In this document: one piece after another, positions 1 to 7,030 of the stretch | Position numbering within the stretch: position 1 is the stretch's first letter | How the letters are laid out: each line of letters opens with the position of its first letter | IMG/VR virus record: IMGVR_UViG_3300025646_000317 | Span: 1-25,924 of that record | Direction: 5' to 3' (one strand) | Source of the DNA: a virus | Length of the DNA stretch: 25,924 nt | Notes under the pieces: model-generated | What the model was told of the DNA's origin: nothing | Databases searched by the model: none | The model's input: only the letters and a program-made list of their open reading frames with translations | Program-made: the position numbers and the translations under genes

Positions 1-2
1 TT

Positions 3-806
3 TCCTCCATGGTTGAGGGTCCGGATGGCGAAGAGATGGGCGATGAGGATGGTGGCGAGGGCGCACCTGTTGATGAGGATGGCGCCGGCCCAGACGGTAT
101 GGAGGGAGAGGATAGCGCTCCCGCCGAAGGCGACGGCGGAGCCGAGGAGGGTGTCGATGACATGTCCGGTGACGACGATGAAGCCGTTGCTGCCGATCTG
201 GCCTCCCAGTACACCGAAGAGCAACTCATCATGGCGCTGTACCAACTGGCTCAGGGCTCCCAAGAGATGGGCGAAGGCATGGGCATGATGGGCTACTCAG
301 AAGCTGAAGCTTTTGAAGATGAGGTGGCTGAATTCTCGGAAGCTGCGCAATTCCCCGATCCGCTTGCCGCTAAAGTTGCCGAACTCGAAGAGGAATTGGC
401 CTCGCAACGTCGGCTTATGCGCCAAAAAGAGATCACTGATTTCTGCGAGAAACTGTATGATGGTGGTAAGCTCACCGAACAAGTTGCCCCCATTTCCGAC
501 CTGGTGCGGTTCATGGAGACGTTGAATGCGAAGAATTCCGTGAACTTCAGCGAGACCGGCAAAGCTAGCCAGTTCGACTTCATGAAGAACATGTTGGACA
601 ATCTCCCGTCCATGGTGTCGTTCAACGAAGTTGCTGCACCTGCTACCGCACCTGCCAAGAAGCCTAAAGCGCCTCGCCCCGGTGCTGAGGGTTATGTGTT
701 CGATGAGCGTAGCGCTCAGATCCATGCGAAAGCTGTGGAGTACTCTGAGAAGAATAATACCGACTACATGTCGGCTCTCAAGCTTGTTATCGACGACGAA
801 GTCTGA
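3..806 (+). CDS. Capsid scaffold, C-terminal part of a Mu gpI-like protease/scaffold protein (5' end outside window)
   Basis: The reading frame is open to the window edge; the first ATG is at 9, but the protein probably starts upstream. The visible part has a long acidic stretch rich in Asp, Glu and Gly (about the first 60 residues), a helical coiled-coil stretch (about 115-150) and a C-terminal part with the pattern FCEKLYDGGKLTEQ ... VNFSE ... LDNLPSMVSFNEV. That pattern is typical of the scaffold half of Mu gpI-type prohead proteases, where short lines end in 'VSF.E'. The role would be to assemble the procapsid around the connector and then be digested. Its place just before the decoration and capsid genes fits. 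The protease half, if present, lies left of the window. The family call is by motif memory, not by search. Confidence 0.72.
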   Translation, partial: SSMVEGPDGEEMGDEDGGEGAPVDEDGAGPDGMEGEDSAPAEGDGGAEEGVDDMSGDDDEAVAADLASQYTEEQLIMALYQLAQGSQEMGEGMGMMGYSEAEAFEDEVAEFSEAAQFPDPLAAKVAELEEELASQRRLMRQKEITDFCEKLYDGGKLTEQVAPISDLVRFMETLNAKNSVNFSETGKASQFDFMKNMLDNLPSMVSFNEVAAPATAPAKKPKAPRPGAEGYVFDERSAQIHAKAVEYSEKNNTDYMSALKLVIDDEV

Positions 807-826
807 TAACACAGTGGGGTAACACG

Positions 827-928
827 GGTGGGCTTTGACCCACCTCGCATCCACAAATCTTTGTAACAACGGTGGGCTACGCTCACCGGCGAATAGATCG
901 ATAACTTAGTTATCAAGCTCACTATTCG
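827..928 (+). promoter_or_regulatory. Three consecutive hairpins in the leader of the capsid genes
   Basis: The 200-base gap between scaffold and decoration genes holds three hairpins in a row. 827-844: GGTGGG, loop of 6, CCCACC. 870-888: CGGTGGGC, TAC, GCTCACCG with one G-T pair. 890-928: outer arms CGAATAG/CTATTCG enclosing GATAAC-TTA-GTTATC. No T-run follows any of them, so they are not standard Rho-independent terminators. They may stabilise or process the capsid mRNA. No clear promoter is seen here. Confidence 0.45.
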
Positions 929-1007
929 TCAGGTTACACCCAAGTTCAGCATGGTACATGGAAGATACGTCTCTGTGTGTCACAAGACAATAACGAAATG
1001 CTAAATA

Positions 1008-1721
1008 ATGGCAACTGATCCTCGTTACATGTCGTTCGACCATAAGTATGTTGAGACGGTTACTGTCACCGACAGCACCGCTCTCGCTAATGGTATCGAA
1101 CGCTGCCGCTTTGTGAAGCGAAGCGGTGCATACCCTGTCGCTGGTGGCTATGCCGCTGGCGTCAATGTGTACAAAATTTATGGTCAAGGCGAACTGACCG
1201 ACAAGGGCTACCAAGTCGAAGACGCCTCCATGACCGCCCTGACCGGCACCCTGTCCATCGCCACCACTGGTGTTGTGACCGGCTCTGGTACCAACTTTGA
1301 CCCCGAACTCAATGTTGGCGACACCATCAAGATTGGTGCGCAACTGTTCCGGGTTATGACCCGTACCAGCGATACCGCTGCCACTGTGCTGCCTGCACCG
1401 GCTACCGCCATTAGTGGTGGTACCGCCTATATCTGGCCTGGCACTTATGAAGGTCAGTCTAATCCCTCCACCACCCCCAGCAAGCCTGGCGTATTCCCTT
1501 ATCAGGGTCTGATGAGCGTGGTGACCACGGGTATCGCGATCGTAGAAGTCGATTCCGGCTCCACTTTCGCCGTAGACGACGCCGTGTATGCAACCACCTC
1601 CGGTACTGCTTCTAGCACCGCTGGCGCTGGTCTGATTCTCGGTCGTTCCCTGGACGTCATCGGTACTGCCGGTGCTGGCCAATATATCCGAGTGAAGCTC
1701 GGTAACGAAGCTGGTTCTTGA
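1008..1721 (+). CDS. Capsid decoration (cement) protein, DUF2190-like, with an inserted beta module
   Basis: 237 residues between scaffold and major capsid protein, the usual place for a decoration protein that binds the capsid surface. The ends fit the DUF2190 pattern: an early beta-rich part (residues 15-60) and a late part with GIAIVEVDSGSTFAVDDAVY and a closing GAGQYIRVKLG. Between them (about 75-145) sits a Ser/Thr/Gly-rich module with the pattern TGTLSIATTGVVTGSGTNF ... LNVGDTIKIG, a small beta module common in phage surface and fibre proteins. The ATG at 1008 has no good ribosome site, so the start is less certain. Very biased, C-rich codon use suggests high expression. What it binds is inferred from position only. 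Confidence 0.65.
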   Translation: MATDPRYMSFDHKYVETVTVTDSTALANGIERCRFVKRSGAYPVAGGYAAGVNVYKIYGQGELTDKGYQVEDASMTALTGTLSIATTGVVTGSGTNFDPELNVGDTIKIGAQLFRVMTRTSDTAATVLPAPATAISGGTAYIWPGTYEGQSNPSTTPSKPGVFPYQGLMSVVTTGIAIVEVDSGSTFAVDDAVYATTSGTASSTAGAGLILGRSLDVIGTAGAGQYIRVKLGNEAGS

Positions 1722-1741
1722 GAATAGGAGAGTAACTAATT

Positions 1742-2731
1742 ATGATGAATCTTGATCAAGTTAGAGTAATTGACCCTATCCTGACTCAACTAGCTCAGGG
1801 ATATAAGAATACTGACGGTGTGGCGACTTTCTTCGCTCCCTCTGTGTCCATGAACGTCCGTGCTGGTCGTACTCTTACCTTCGGGAAGGAGGCCTTCGCA
1901 GCTCAAAACTTCCTGCGTGCACCCGGTACCAACATTCAGAAAATCTCGAATGAATTCGGTACCCGGAGCTTCTCGCTTCGTCAAGAAGCGATTAGCTGGC
2001 AGATCGCTGAAGAAGTTGCTGCGGAAGCCAAAAACGGTGCTGCTGCAATCGATCTTCGCGCCTATGCCGCCAAAGACGCTGCAAATCGTCTGATGCAGTC
2101 CTGGGAAATCCAGGTTGCTAGCAAAGTCCTGGATGTGACCCAGTACGAGGCCGGTAACGTGCTCGATCTCGCCACCTACAATTCTGGTGCCGATCAGTTC
2201 AATAGCCCGACCTCTGACGTGGAAGTCCTGATGGACGACCTCAAAGAGCAGGTGCGTAGCCAGATTGGTTGCTATCCGAACAAGCTCGTGCTTTCCCCCG
2301 ATGCGTTTAACGCCCTGAAGCGTAACAAGCGTATTCGTGACTTCATGCAGCGCGGTGTCCTGGTGAACGAGAAGACCCTCGCAGAGATCTTCGGTCTCGA
2401 CGAGATTCGCGTCGCCCGCCGCCTTAAGCTTGGTGAAGACAACGCAAGCCTAGAGAACATCTACAACAACGTGGCTCTTCTCTTCTATCACCCCAGCGGT
2501 GCTACTGACGGCTTCACCCCCGCTCTTGATGCAAACTACGGTACCCCGGCTTATGCGTATACCTATACGCTGGCTGGCTATCCGATTTCCACCCCCGAGC
2601 GTTTCAACATGGATCGTCGTGTTTTCGAAGGCGACATCTTGGTTGAGCGTAGCTTCGAGCTGGTGGGTATGGGCGAAACCGGTCGCTGCGGCGCTGGTGC
2701 TGTCCTGCTCAACCCTGTGGGTGCAGCCTGA
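1742..2731 (+). CDS. Major capsid protein (HK97 fold)
   Basis: 329 residues. Main shell protein of the head. The start at 1742 has an AGGAG ribosome site about a dozen bases upstream; a second ATG follows at once. Fold hints: an N-terminal arm, a helix-rich P-domain region with AEEVAAEAKNGAAAIDLRAYAA, a region with GCYPNKLVLSPDAFNAL (typical of capsid proteins of this class), then RIRDFMQRGVL, a late segment with a Tyr-rich loop, and a beta strand near the end that places the ERSFELV stretch. Length, order after scaffold and decoration genes, the strong ribosome site, high-expression codon use and a strong terminator right behind it all support the call. The exact capsid subfamily is not known to me. 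Confidence 0.85.
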   Translation: MMNLDQVRVIDPILTQLAQGYKNTDGVATFFAPSVSMNVRAGRTLTFGKEAFAAQNFLRAPGTNIQKISNEFGTRSFSLRQEAISWQIAEEVAAEAKNGAAAIDLRAYAAKDAANRLMQSWEIQVASKVLDVTQYEAGNVLDLATYNSGADQFNSPTSDVEVLMDDLKEQVRSQIGCYPNKLVLSPDAFNALKRNKRIRDFMQRGVLVNEKTLAEIFGLDEIRVARRLKLGEDNASLENIYNNVALLFYHPSGATDGFTPALDANYGTPAYAYTYTLAGYPISTPERFNMDRRVFEGDILVERSFELVGMGETGRCGAGAVLLNPVGAA

Positions 2732-2735
2732 TCTG

Positions 2736-2744
2736 TGCTATACT
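2736..2744 (+). promoter_or_regulatory. Putative extended -10 promoter (TGCTATACT)
   Basis: TGC followed by TATACT is a good extended -10 element. The ten bases GTGCTATACT also occur on the - strand near 7022 and 20740, in front of two genes. Here it sits just behind the capsid stop codon and 20 bases before a strong terminator, so a transcript begun about 2751 would be stopped after roughly 40 bases unless the terminator is read through. No -35 box is seen. Confidence 0.45.
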
Positions 2745-2763
2745 GATACAGGTATCATCTCCC

Positions 2764-2789
2764 AGCCCGCCCTTGTGGCGGGCTTTTTT
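2764..2789 (+). terminator. Rho-independent terminator after the major capsid gene
   Basis: Perfect stem AGCCCGCC / GGCGGGCT with a five-base loop, followed by T's (2784-2789). It ends transcripts of the capsid gene. Confidence 0.9.
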
Positions 2790-2794
2790 GTCTC

Positions 2795-2803
2795 GTTGAA
2801 AGC
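2795..2803 (+). repeat. GTTGAAAGC element, copy 1
   Basis: Exact copy in sense orientation, 22 bases before the GTG at 2826. The flanks match the copy at 11186 (other strand) over 17 bases, and the degenerate copy at 25799 in 16 of 18. Confidence 0.6.
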
Positions 2804-2825
2804 TAAGTAGACGAGATACGCGCCC

Positions 2826-3617
2826 GTGGCCCCATACACCCCGCCTCCCGACGCCTATGGCGTCGCTAACAACTGTACACCGGCTACGGTAGATTATTTC
2901 ATTGAGGTGTTCGGATTTAACGAGGCCCTGGAGCTATCGCGCCTCGAAGATCCGACCGCGAACACAATCAATTACCAGCGTATCAACGTCGCTCTCCATG
3001 ACGCTGCGGTCCTGATTAATAACTTCATCGAAACTGCGCCGCCCCAGGGCAAGCTGCTGATAGCGGGGTCGTATCGCAGAACTCAGGCCATACTCGCTCG
3101 CTGGTACCTGGACACTCTGAGACCCCGTCAACAGGTCGTAGACGCCGCAGAGGCCGCCCTCAAACAACTCGACCTATGGGCAGCCAAAGAATCACCCTCC
3201 AGCGGCCTGAAGTGGCAAGAAGCCTACCGGTACTGGGGCAGCGCATGTGCGATGACGATGTCCAGCACGCAGCGGGATAGGGCGTTTACCGATGCATCGC
3301 TCGCGCGATGGGAAATGCGGTGGGGTACTAATAATCGCTGGAATCCATTCAAACGCAAAGGAGCCCCGGTCATCAACAATGTTGCTCAGCGCGAGCCTAG
3401 TGGATCGTTGGATAGGCAGGACGTCACGTTGATTGGTGATAGCACGCTTGAGGTCAATCAGCTATTCGATAGCTTGGAAACCACCCGAGACGTCGCCAGC
3501 TTTGCTGACACCCAGAACGCGGCCACGCCGGTCGAAGGCGATGTACTTGTTGTTGAGAATACGGACGGAGACATCACAACCTACGATGGCGGCCTGCAGG
3601 AGGCCGATACCTTCTGA
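2826..3617 (+). CDS. Head completion / connector protein, gp36-like (DUF1320) with extra C-terminal tail
   Basis: 263 residues, start GTG at 2826 after the terminator. The first 120 residues have the all-helical plan of DUF1320 (Mu gp36-like) proteins: a short helix with TVDYFIEVFGFNEALELS, a long helix with INVALHDAAVLINNFI, then a region LIAGSYRRTQAILARWYLDT and a last helix with AAEAALKQLDLWA. These proteins join the portal to the tail. The rest (about 125-263) is extra. Its end, LETTRDVASFADTQNA ... VEGDVLVVENTDG, resembles the end of the next gene product. Next to it are the 119-residue protein and the gp37-like gene, as in Mu-like heads. The family is recognised by pattern only. Confidence 0.65.
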   Translation: MAPYTPPPDAYGVANNCTPATVDYFIEVFGFNEALELSRLEDPTANTINYQRINVALHDAAVLINNFIETAPPQGKLLIAGSYRRTQAILARWYLDTLRPRQQVVDAAEAALKQLDLWAAKESPSSGLKWQEAYRYWGSACAMTMSSTQRDRAFTDASLARWEMRWGTNNRWNPFKRKGAPVINNVAQREPSGSLDRQDVTLIGDSTLEVNQLFDSLETTRDVASFADTQNAATPVEGDVLVVENTDGDITTYDGGLQEADTF

Positions 3618-3663
3618 TGCTTTGATTTTCAGCTACTCAATTTTGTAACACTCCCCCAACACT

Positions 3664-4023
3664 ATGTGGACATCTGACGCCAATCAAACTTACGGATACG
3701 ATCCCCTGAACCCCGGTATGCCCGGAGGATCGAGCCTGCTGACTATCGTGCCGAATACGGCCAGCGCGGCTTGCGGATATAATACAAGCGGATTGCAAGG
3801 TCTCACGCACTCCAGTTTCGGCGTATTCCCGGATAGTACGCAGTACAAGCAGACGGCTAGCGAATTACGCCAATATATCGTCAACCTCGAAGCTACAAGG
3901 AAGTTGCGCGACCTGGCCGATGTTAACTTTCAGCGCTCCCCGGAACCCGGCGATGTCCTTGCGTACAACTATACTACCGGGCTGTGGGAACTACTTGATT
4001 TCGTGTCCGGCGGTGAGTTCTGA
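3664..4023 (+). CDS. Small putative structural protein
   Basis: 119 residues, ATG at 3664, no strong ribosome site. The N-terminal half is rich in Gly, Ser and Asn. The C-terminal part has a helix SELRQYIVNLEATRKLRDL and then DLADVNF ... PEPGDVLAYNYTTGLWEL. This 'L-x-D-V ... GDVLAY' pattern is common in phage fibre, neck and tail proteins as a short beta motif, and it also resembles the end of the preceding gene product. The gene lies between two head-tail joining genes, so a virion role is likely, but the exact function is unknown. Its last 33 bases overlap the end of the deaminase gene on the other strand. Confidence 0.6.
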   Translation: MWTSDANQTYGYDPLNPGMPGGSSLLTIVPNTASAACGYNTSGLQGLTHSSFGVFPDSTQYKQTASELRQYIVNLEATRKLRDLADVNFQRSPEPGDVLAYNYTTGLWELLDFVSGGEF

Positions 4024-4394
4024 CCACGCACCATTGTCGGTGGAATAGTAGACGCGTTCGATACCTGATTCGGCAATGGCCAGTTGGCACACGGGGCACG
4101 GACGCGCCATGCACAACTCACCACGGCGATTCACCCTTCCAATAACCAACGTGTCACACAAAGCAGCATCGGGCTTGAGCAACGCTCTTAGCTCCGCATG
4201 GAGAGATACTCTGTAGGGCTGACCGACCTGCTCTGCGAGGCGTGATTGGACAGGGTGCGTCTTGCCCCACACATTGGTGCTTCGAACTGCGATACGGTTT
4301 TGCGAAGCAAGACGCATCCGACTCGCCAGCGCGAATCGATAGAGAGTGCGAGGTCGGTTACGGCTTTAGTTACGTGTCTACTCACCATCGGCAT
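3991..4394 (-). pseudogene. dCMP/cytidine deaminase, split by a -1 frameshift
   Basis: Zinc-dependent deaminase that would make dUMP (or uridine compounds) for thymidylate supply. The first part is read from ATG 4394 and carries LALSIDSRWRVGCVLLRK. The second part lies in another frame and carries NRIAVRSTNVWGKTHP, the zinc motif HAELRALL and PCPVC. Joined at the AAAA run (TTTT on the + strand at 4298-4301), the two parts make one normal family sequence of about 134 residues; one more A would restore the frame. The start overlaps the stop of the upstream gene (TGATG). Causes may be a real mutation, ribosomal slippage at AAAA or a sequencing error. If only the second part is translated (ATG 4317, 108 residues), it keeps the zinc site but lacks the first strand and helix. 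Confidence 0.75.
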
Positions 4395-4609
4395 CAGTCA
4401 ATAATTCCGGCCATACGCATACAGATCTCACCCCACTCAAGGATGTCACGTCCCTTGAAGTATTTGGACGTGGGGACCTCCCTATCCAGTACCCTTTCGC
4501 CCGTATCCAGGCGTTCCATGCGCAAATAACCATACGACTCGGTCTGCGCTAGCACATAGCAACGATAAGTGTCATCAAGGGTATTTTCCCAGAGGACGTT
4601 AGGGTTCAT
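4394..4609 (-). CDS. Small protein of unknown function
   Basis: 71 residues from ATG 4609, which has GGAG nine bases upstream; the in-frame TTG at 4624 is a weaker choice. The protein is acidic with aromatic residues and has a C-terminal segment FKGRDILEWGEICMRMAGI, probably helical. No family recognised. The stop TGA shares its last base with the ATG of the deaminase gene, so the two are likely one transcript with coupled translation. A promoter-like TGCTATTCT lies at 4642-4650. Confidence 0.65.
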   Translation of the reverse strand: MNPNVLWENTLDDTYRCYVLAQTESYGYLRMERLDTGERVLDREVPTSKYFKGRDILEWGEICMRMAGIID

Positions 4610-4632
4610 GGCGGTGTTCTCCAACTAGAAAT

Positions 4633-4641
4633 GCTTTCAAC
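4633..4641 (-). repeat. GTTGAAAGC element, copy 2
   Basis: Exact copy, sense to the small gene on the - strand, ending 23 bases before ATG 4609. With the copy at 4688 it forms an inverted pair between two divergent genes. Confidence 0.6.
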
Positions 4642-4650
4642 AGAATAGCA
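4642..4650 (-). promoter_or_regulatory. Putative extended -10 promoter (TGCTATTCT)
   Basis: TGC TATTCT on the - strand, directly before GTTGAAAGC and about 33 bases upstream of ATG 4609. No clear -35 box. Confidence 0.45.
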
Positions 4651-4687
4651 GCAGTGACGCAACCGATAAACAAAACGCTCACGGAAC

Positions 4688-4696
4688 GTTGAAAGC
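4688..4696 (+). repeat. GTTGAAAGC element, copy 3
   Basis: Exact copy in sense orientation, 39 bases before ATG 4736 of the tail terminator gene. Confidence 0.6.
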
Positions 4697-4735
4697 TTTT
4701 AAGGACGACACATCCCACCATAGCATCCTGTCCCC

Positions 4736-5683
4736 ATGCTTCTGGAGATCGAGAACCAACTTCATCGACGGGTGCACAGCACGCTCGGGCAGAGTGCTGT
4801 GGTGCTACGGCTTGCCGAGCAGCTCGATGACTCTGGGCGCGTGGCCGAGCAGGCGATGATCATTGTGTCGTTCACTGGGGCGAATACAGATAATCCGAAT
4901 AAGGGCGCTTACATACCCACAGTGCGCACACGCACGCTTACGTACACGCTCACCCTGGTCCAGAAGCAAGCACAGCGAGAGGGACATTCGTTTTGTTTGC
5001 CCATCCTCGATCTTCTCGCAGACGCCATCACAGGGTGGGTACCTGAGGTCCCTGGGCTTGAGTTCCAGACTGGATTCGAACTTGGTCCCGAGCGTTTTGT
5101 ACAGGTAACCCCTGAATCCTCGCAATTCATTTACGAACAGACCTACACCATTGAAGTGTTGATGCATGACGGTCGTTTCTACAGCCAACCATGCGCTGCG
5201 TTTAATCCTGTCCAGGTGGGAGACTTCTTGCCGGTGTGTAAGTGCCTTGTAACCCCGGGCTCAGATAGCCGGCAGACCGGCCTTGCCGTCTGGAGACGCA
5301 CACTGGATACGGATACGGAGCAGCGGTATGTGGTCGAGGATTTCAGATGCGGGCGCTTGATTGGTGACAATCTCACCGTCACATGTACGAATTCGGGTGA
5401 CGGCACCGCCACATACGTATTCACTCCTATTACTGCGATACGTGCCGATGGCAGCGTAGACACTTCCCTCCAGGTGACTGGAACGTTAACGGATGTATGG
5501 AAATGTACGAGAGAGGGTACTAAGTCGGGTTCGGAATACCCTGACTGGTTCAGTCTGAATATTGACACCGGGTTGTGGCGTAATGCGGTTGGCACCGTGC
5601 CCAACACAGAACCCGAAACAAGTTCCTATCAGTCGCTGACTATTACTCCTAACAAGGTGTATGATGAGAAATCGGTAACCTAA
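4736..5683 (+). CDS. Tail terminator / joining protein, Mu gp37-like (DUF1834), with C-terminal extension
   Basis: 315 residues, ATG 4736. The first 150 residues follow the gp37/DUF1834 plan: a first helix LLEIENQLHRRVHSTLG, a strand AMIIVSFTGAN, a strand with RTLTYTLTLVQKQ, a helix with LPILDLLADAITGWVPEVPG, and a closing strand IYEQTYTIEVLM. Proteins of this family cap the tail and dock it to the head. Residues from about 165 on form an extra beta-rich domain with four to five Cys, not known in the short family members. Position just after gp36-like genes fits. A GTTGAAAGC element lies 39 bases upstream. The family call rests on remembered pattern, so it is good but not proven. Confidence 0.65.
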   Translation: MLLEIENQLHRRVHSTLGQSAVVLRLAEQLDDSGRVAEQAMIIVSFTGANTDNPNKGAYIPTVRTRTLTYTLTLVQKQAQREGHSFCLPILDLLADAITGWVPEVPGLEFQTGFELGPERFVQVTPESSQFIYEQTYTIEVLMHDGRFYSQPCAAFNPVQVGDFLPVCKCLVTPGSDSRQTGLAVWRRTLDTDTEQRYVVEDFRCGRLIGDNLTVTCTNSGDGTATYVFTPITAIRADGSVDTSLQVTGTLTDVWKCTREGTKSGSEYPDWFSLNIDTGLWRNAVGTVPNTEPETSSYQSLTITPNKVYDEKSVT

Positions 5684-5718
5684 GCCATTTCTCCCTACTG
5701 ACCCCTCCTCCTCTCACC

Positions 5719-6132
5719 ATGGAAAAAGAATTTCTCGCCGCCCTCACCGCCCAATACAATTTAGCTGGTGCTGCTCAGCTTGCCCACTGGAACTCTGAAG
5801 GTGAAAACTTTTATGAGTACCACCTTCTCTTCGAGCGCATCTATGAGACTGCGGAAGCGAAGATCGACATGCTTGCAGAGCAAGCTCGTGGCAAAGGTAT
5901 CCAAATCAAGGCGTCTATCTTCACTGATGTTCCGGAAATTGACTGGGACACCTGCCAAGAGCTTGCTAAAGAGATCAAAGAGCTTGTCGACAAGCTCTGC
6001 GATGCCCTTAAGAAGTTGCATGCCAAAGCCGATGATAGCGAGGAATACGGAATTCTTAACGTTATCGAGGACATCCTGTCTGACTGTAACACTATGCGCT
6101 ATCTGCTCGGTAGCGTTAACAGTGAGTTTTGA
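5719..6132 (+). CDS. Dps-like ferritin (miniferritin)
   Basis: 137 residues. Dps proteins form 12-mers that oxidise Fe(II) with peroxide and protect DNA. The ferroxidase residues are all present with the exact Dps spacing: His23 (AHW), His35, Asp50 and Glu54, i.e. steps of 12, 15 and 4. The pattern HWNSEGENFYEYHLLFERIY matches the family signature. It lacks the long Lys-rich N-terminal tail used by some Dps proteins to bind DNA, and at 137 residues it is slightly short. No Shine-Dalgarno sequence is seen before ATG 5719. It follows the tail terminator gene, and a hairpin (6141-6158) closes it. It may protect phage DNA or adjust iron and peroxide in a photosynthetic host; that role is inference. 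Confidence 0.82.
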   Translation: MEKEFLAALTAQYNLAGAAQLAHWNSEGENFYEYHLLFERIYETAEAKIDMLAEQARGKGIQIKASIFTDVPEIDWDTCQELAKEIKELVDKLCDALKKLHAKADDSEEYGILNVIEDILSDCNTMRYLLGSVNSEF

Positions 6133-6140
6133 TAAAGTAA

Positions 6141-6158
6141 GGGAGGCCTGAGCCTCCC
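6141..6158. terminator. Bidirectional hairpin between convergent genes
   Basis: Perfect stem GGGAGGC-CTGA-GCCTCCC between the Dps-like gene (+) and the RlpA-like gene (-). On the - strand a T-rich tail follows (TTACTTTAT), so it works best for that direction. Confidence 0.65.
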
Positions 6159-6169
6159 CGACCATCAGC

Positions 6170-6535
6170 TTAGCTGAGTCTCGTATAGCAGACGCTGGCT
6201 ACACCGGCAGAAGGCGATGCGATACGGGAAAACGCGCCGTGGGATAAATCCAAGATACGCCCCCCGTAGTACGGTCCTCGGTCGGTGACAGTGACAGTGA
6301 CAGAACGGCCGTTGTCCTGGTTAGTGACCCGGATCCGGCTACCGAGTGGTAGCGAACGATGAGCGGTAATGTTCGCTCCAGGGTCCATAGGACGGCCATT
6401 GGCCATTGTTTGCCAAGCATAGCCGTCACCCACACCATAGTGGCTAGTGAGCCCGCAGCGGGATGCTGCGTGGGCGGGAGACTGAATGTGGGCTACGCCC
6501 GCAACCAGAGTTGCTAGTGCGAGAAGTTTACGCAT
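6170..6535 (-). CDS. Secreted RlpA-like double-psi beta-barrel protein
   Basis: 121 residues. Residues 1-24 are a Sec signal peptide: MRKLL, a hydrophobic core and AHA before the cut. The mature part is one RlpA barrel: ASRCGLTSHYG, then ANGRPMDP, TAHRSLPLGSRIRVTN, NGRSVTVTVTDRGPY and GRILDLSHGAFSRI. In bacteria RlpA is a lytic transglycosylase acting on peptidoglycan lacking stem peptides, and plant and fungal relatives loosen walls. The conserved Asp of DRGP and the DLS motif are present. No SPOR domain or lipobox Cys is seen, so it should be a free periplasmic protein. It could help lysis or wall changes at the end of infection. Start ATG 6535 is set by the signal peptide. Confidence 0.82.
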   Translation of the reverse strand: MRKLLALATLVAGVAHIQSPAHAASRCGLTSHYGVGDGYAWQTMANGRPMDPGANITAHRSLPLGSRIRVTNQDNGRSVTVTVTDRGPYYGGRILDLSHGAFSRIASPSAGVASVCYTRLS

Positions 6536-6578
6536 GATGTCGTTGCAAAGGACAACAGCAATAGAGCGATACGTAGGT

Positions 6579-6595
6579 GGTAGGCGAAGCCTGCC
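6579..6595. other. Hairpin in the intergenic gap upstream of the RlpA-like gene
   Basis: GGTAGGC-GAA-GCCTGCC with one G-T pair. The gap 6536-6694 holds this and the hairpin at 6666; I see no gene in it. Confidence 0.35.
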
Positions 6596-6665
6596 GGTGC
6601 CCCACGTTGTCTAAGGCTGCGACGCATACCGATACGGACGAATCCGTAAAGCTACGCGATTAGGG

Positions 6666-6683
6666 AGGGGCGTTTACGCCCCT
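6666..6683 (-). terminator. Hairpin behind the 98-codon gene
   Basis: Perfect stem AGGGGCG-TTTA-CGCCCCT, 11 bases past the stop codon of the gene at 6695-6991. There is no T-run, so termination strength is uncertain. Confidence 0.5.
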
Positions 6684-6694
6684 GTGCCCATCTC

Positions 6695-6991
6695 CTATTC
6701 TACATCATCACCGTCCTGGCGCTCCGCAATGCACTCAAACACACCACGGATCGCGTTGTCCAGGAGAGTGACGGCTTCACGTTCAGACATTTCCCCATCC
6801 GTACACAAAATGTTATAGATGAGGCGGGCGGGGTTGACGCGTTCGTCTTCGTTGTCGAGTCCGATAGCAGTAATAAAACCTTCGAAAAGGTCTATGTTCT
6901 CCCGTTGGCAAACTTCAATAATTTTAGTAAGGATTTCTCCTTCAATCAGGCAATCTTGAACCTCTGGAGTCTCGAGGGTAGTGACTGTCAT
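6695..6991 (-). CDS. Small acidic protein of unknown function
   Basis: 98 residues, ATG 6991. Acidic, all-helical by eye, with two blocks: IEGEILTKIIEVCQRENIDL and SEREAVTLLDNAIRGVFECI. No membrane segment or signal peptide. No family recognised. It follows the polymerase gene on the same strand but has its own promoter-like element (TGCTATACT at 7022-7030, about 30 bases before the ATG) and a hairpin behind it, so it may be a separate, strongly expressed unit. Confidence 0.65.
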   Translation of the reverse strand: MTVTTLETPEVQDCLIEGEILTKIIEVCQRENIDLFEGFITAIGLDNEDERVNPARLIYNILCTDGEMSEREAVTLLDNAIRGVFECIAERQDGDDVE

Positions 6992-7021
6992 TGGGAGCAG
7001 ACGGTTTCAGTGTACGTTTTC

Positions 7022-7030
7022 AGTATAGCA
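7022..7030 (-). promoter_or_regulatory. Putative extended -10 promoter (TGCTATACT)
   Basis: On the - strand the ten bases GTGCTATACT are identical to those at 2735 (+) and 20740 (-). They would start a transcript near 7015, giving a leader of about 25 bases before ATG 6991. No -35 box is clear. Confidence 0.6.
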
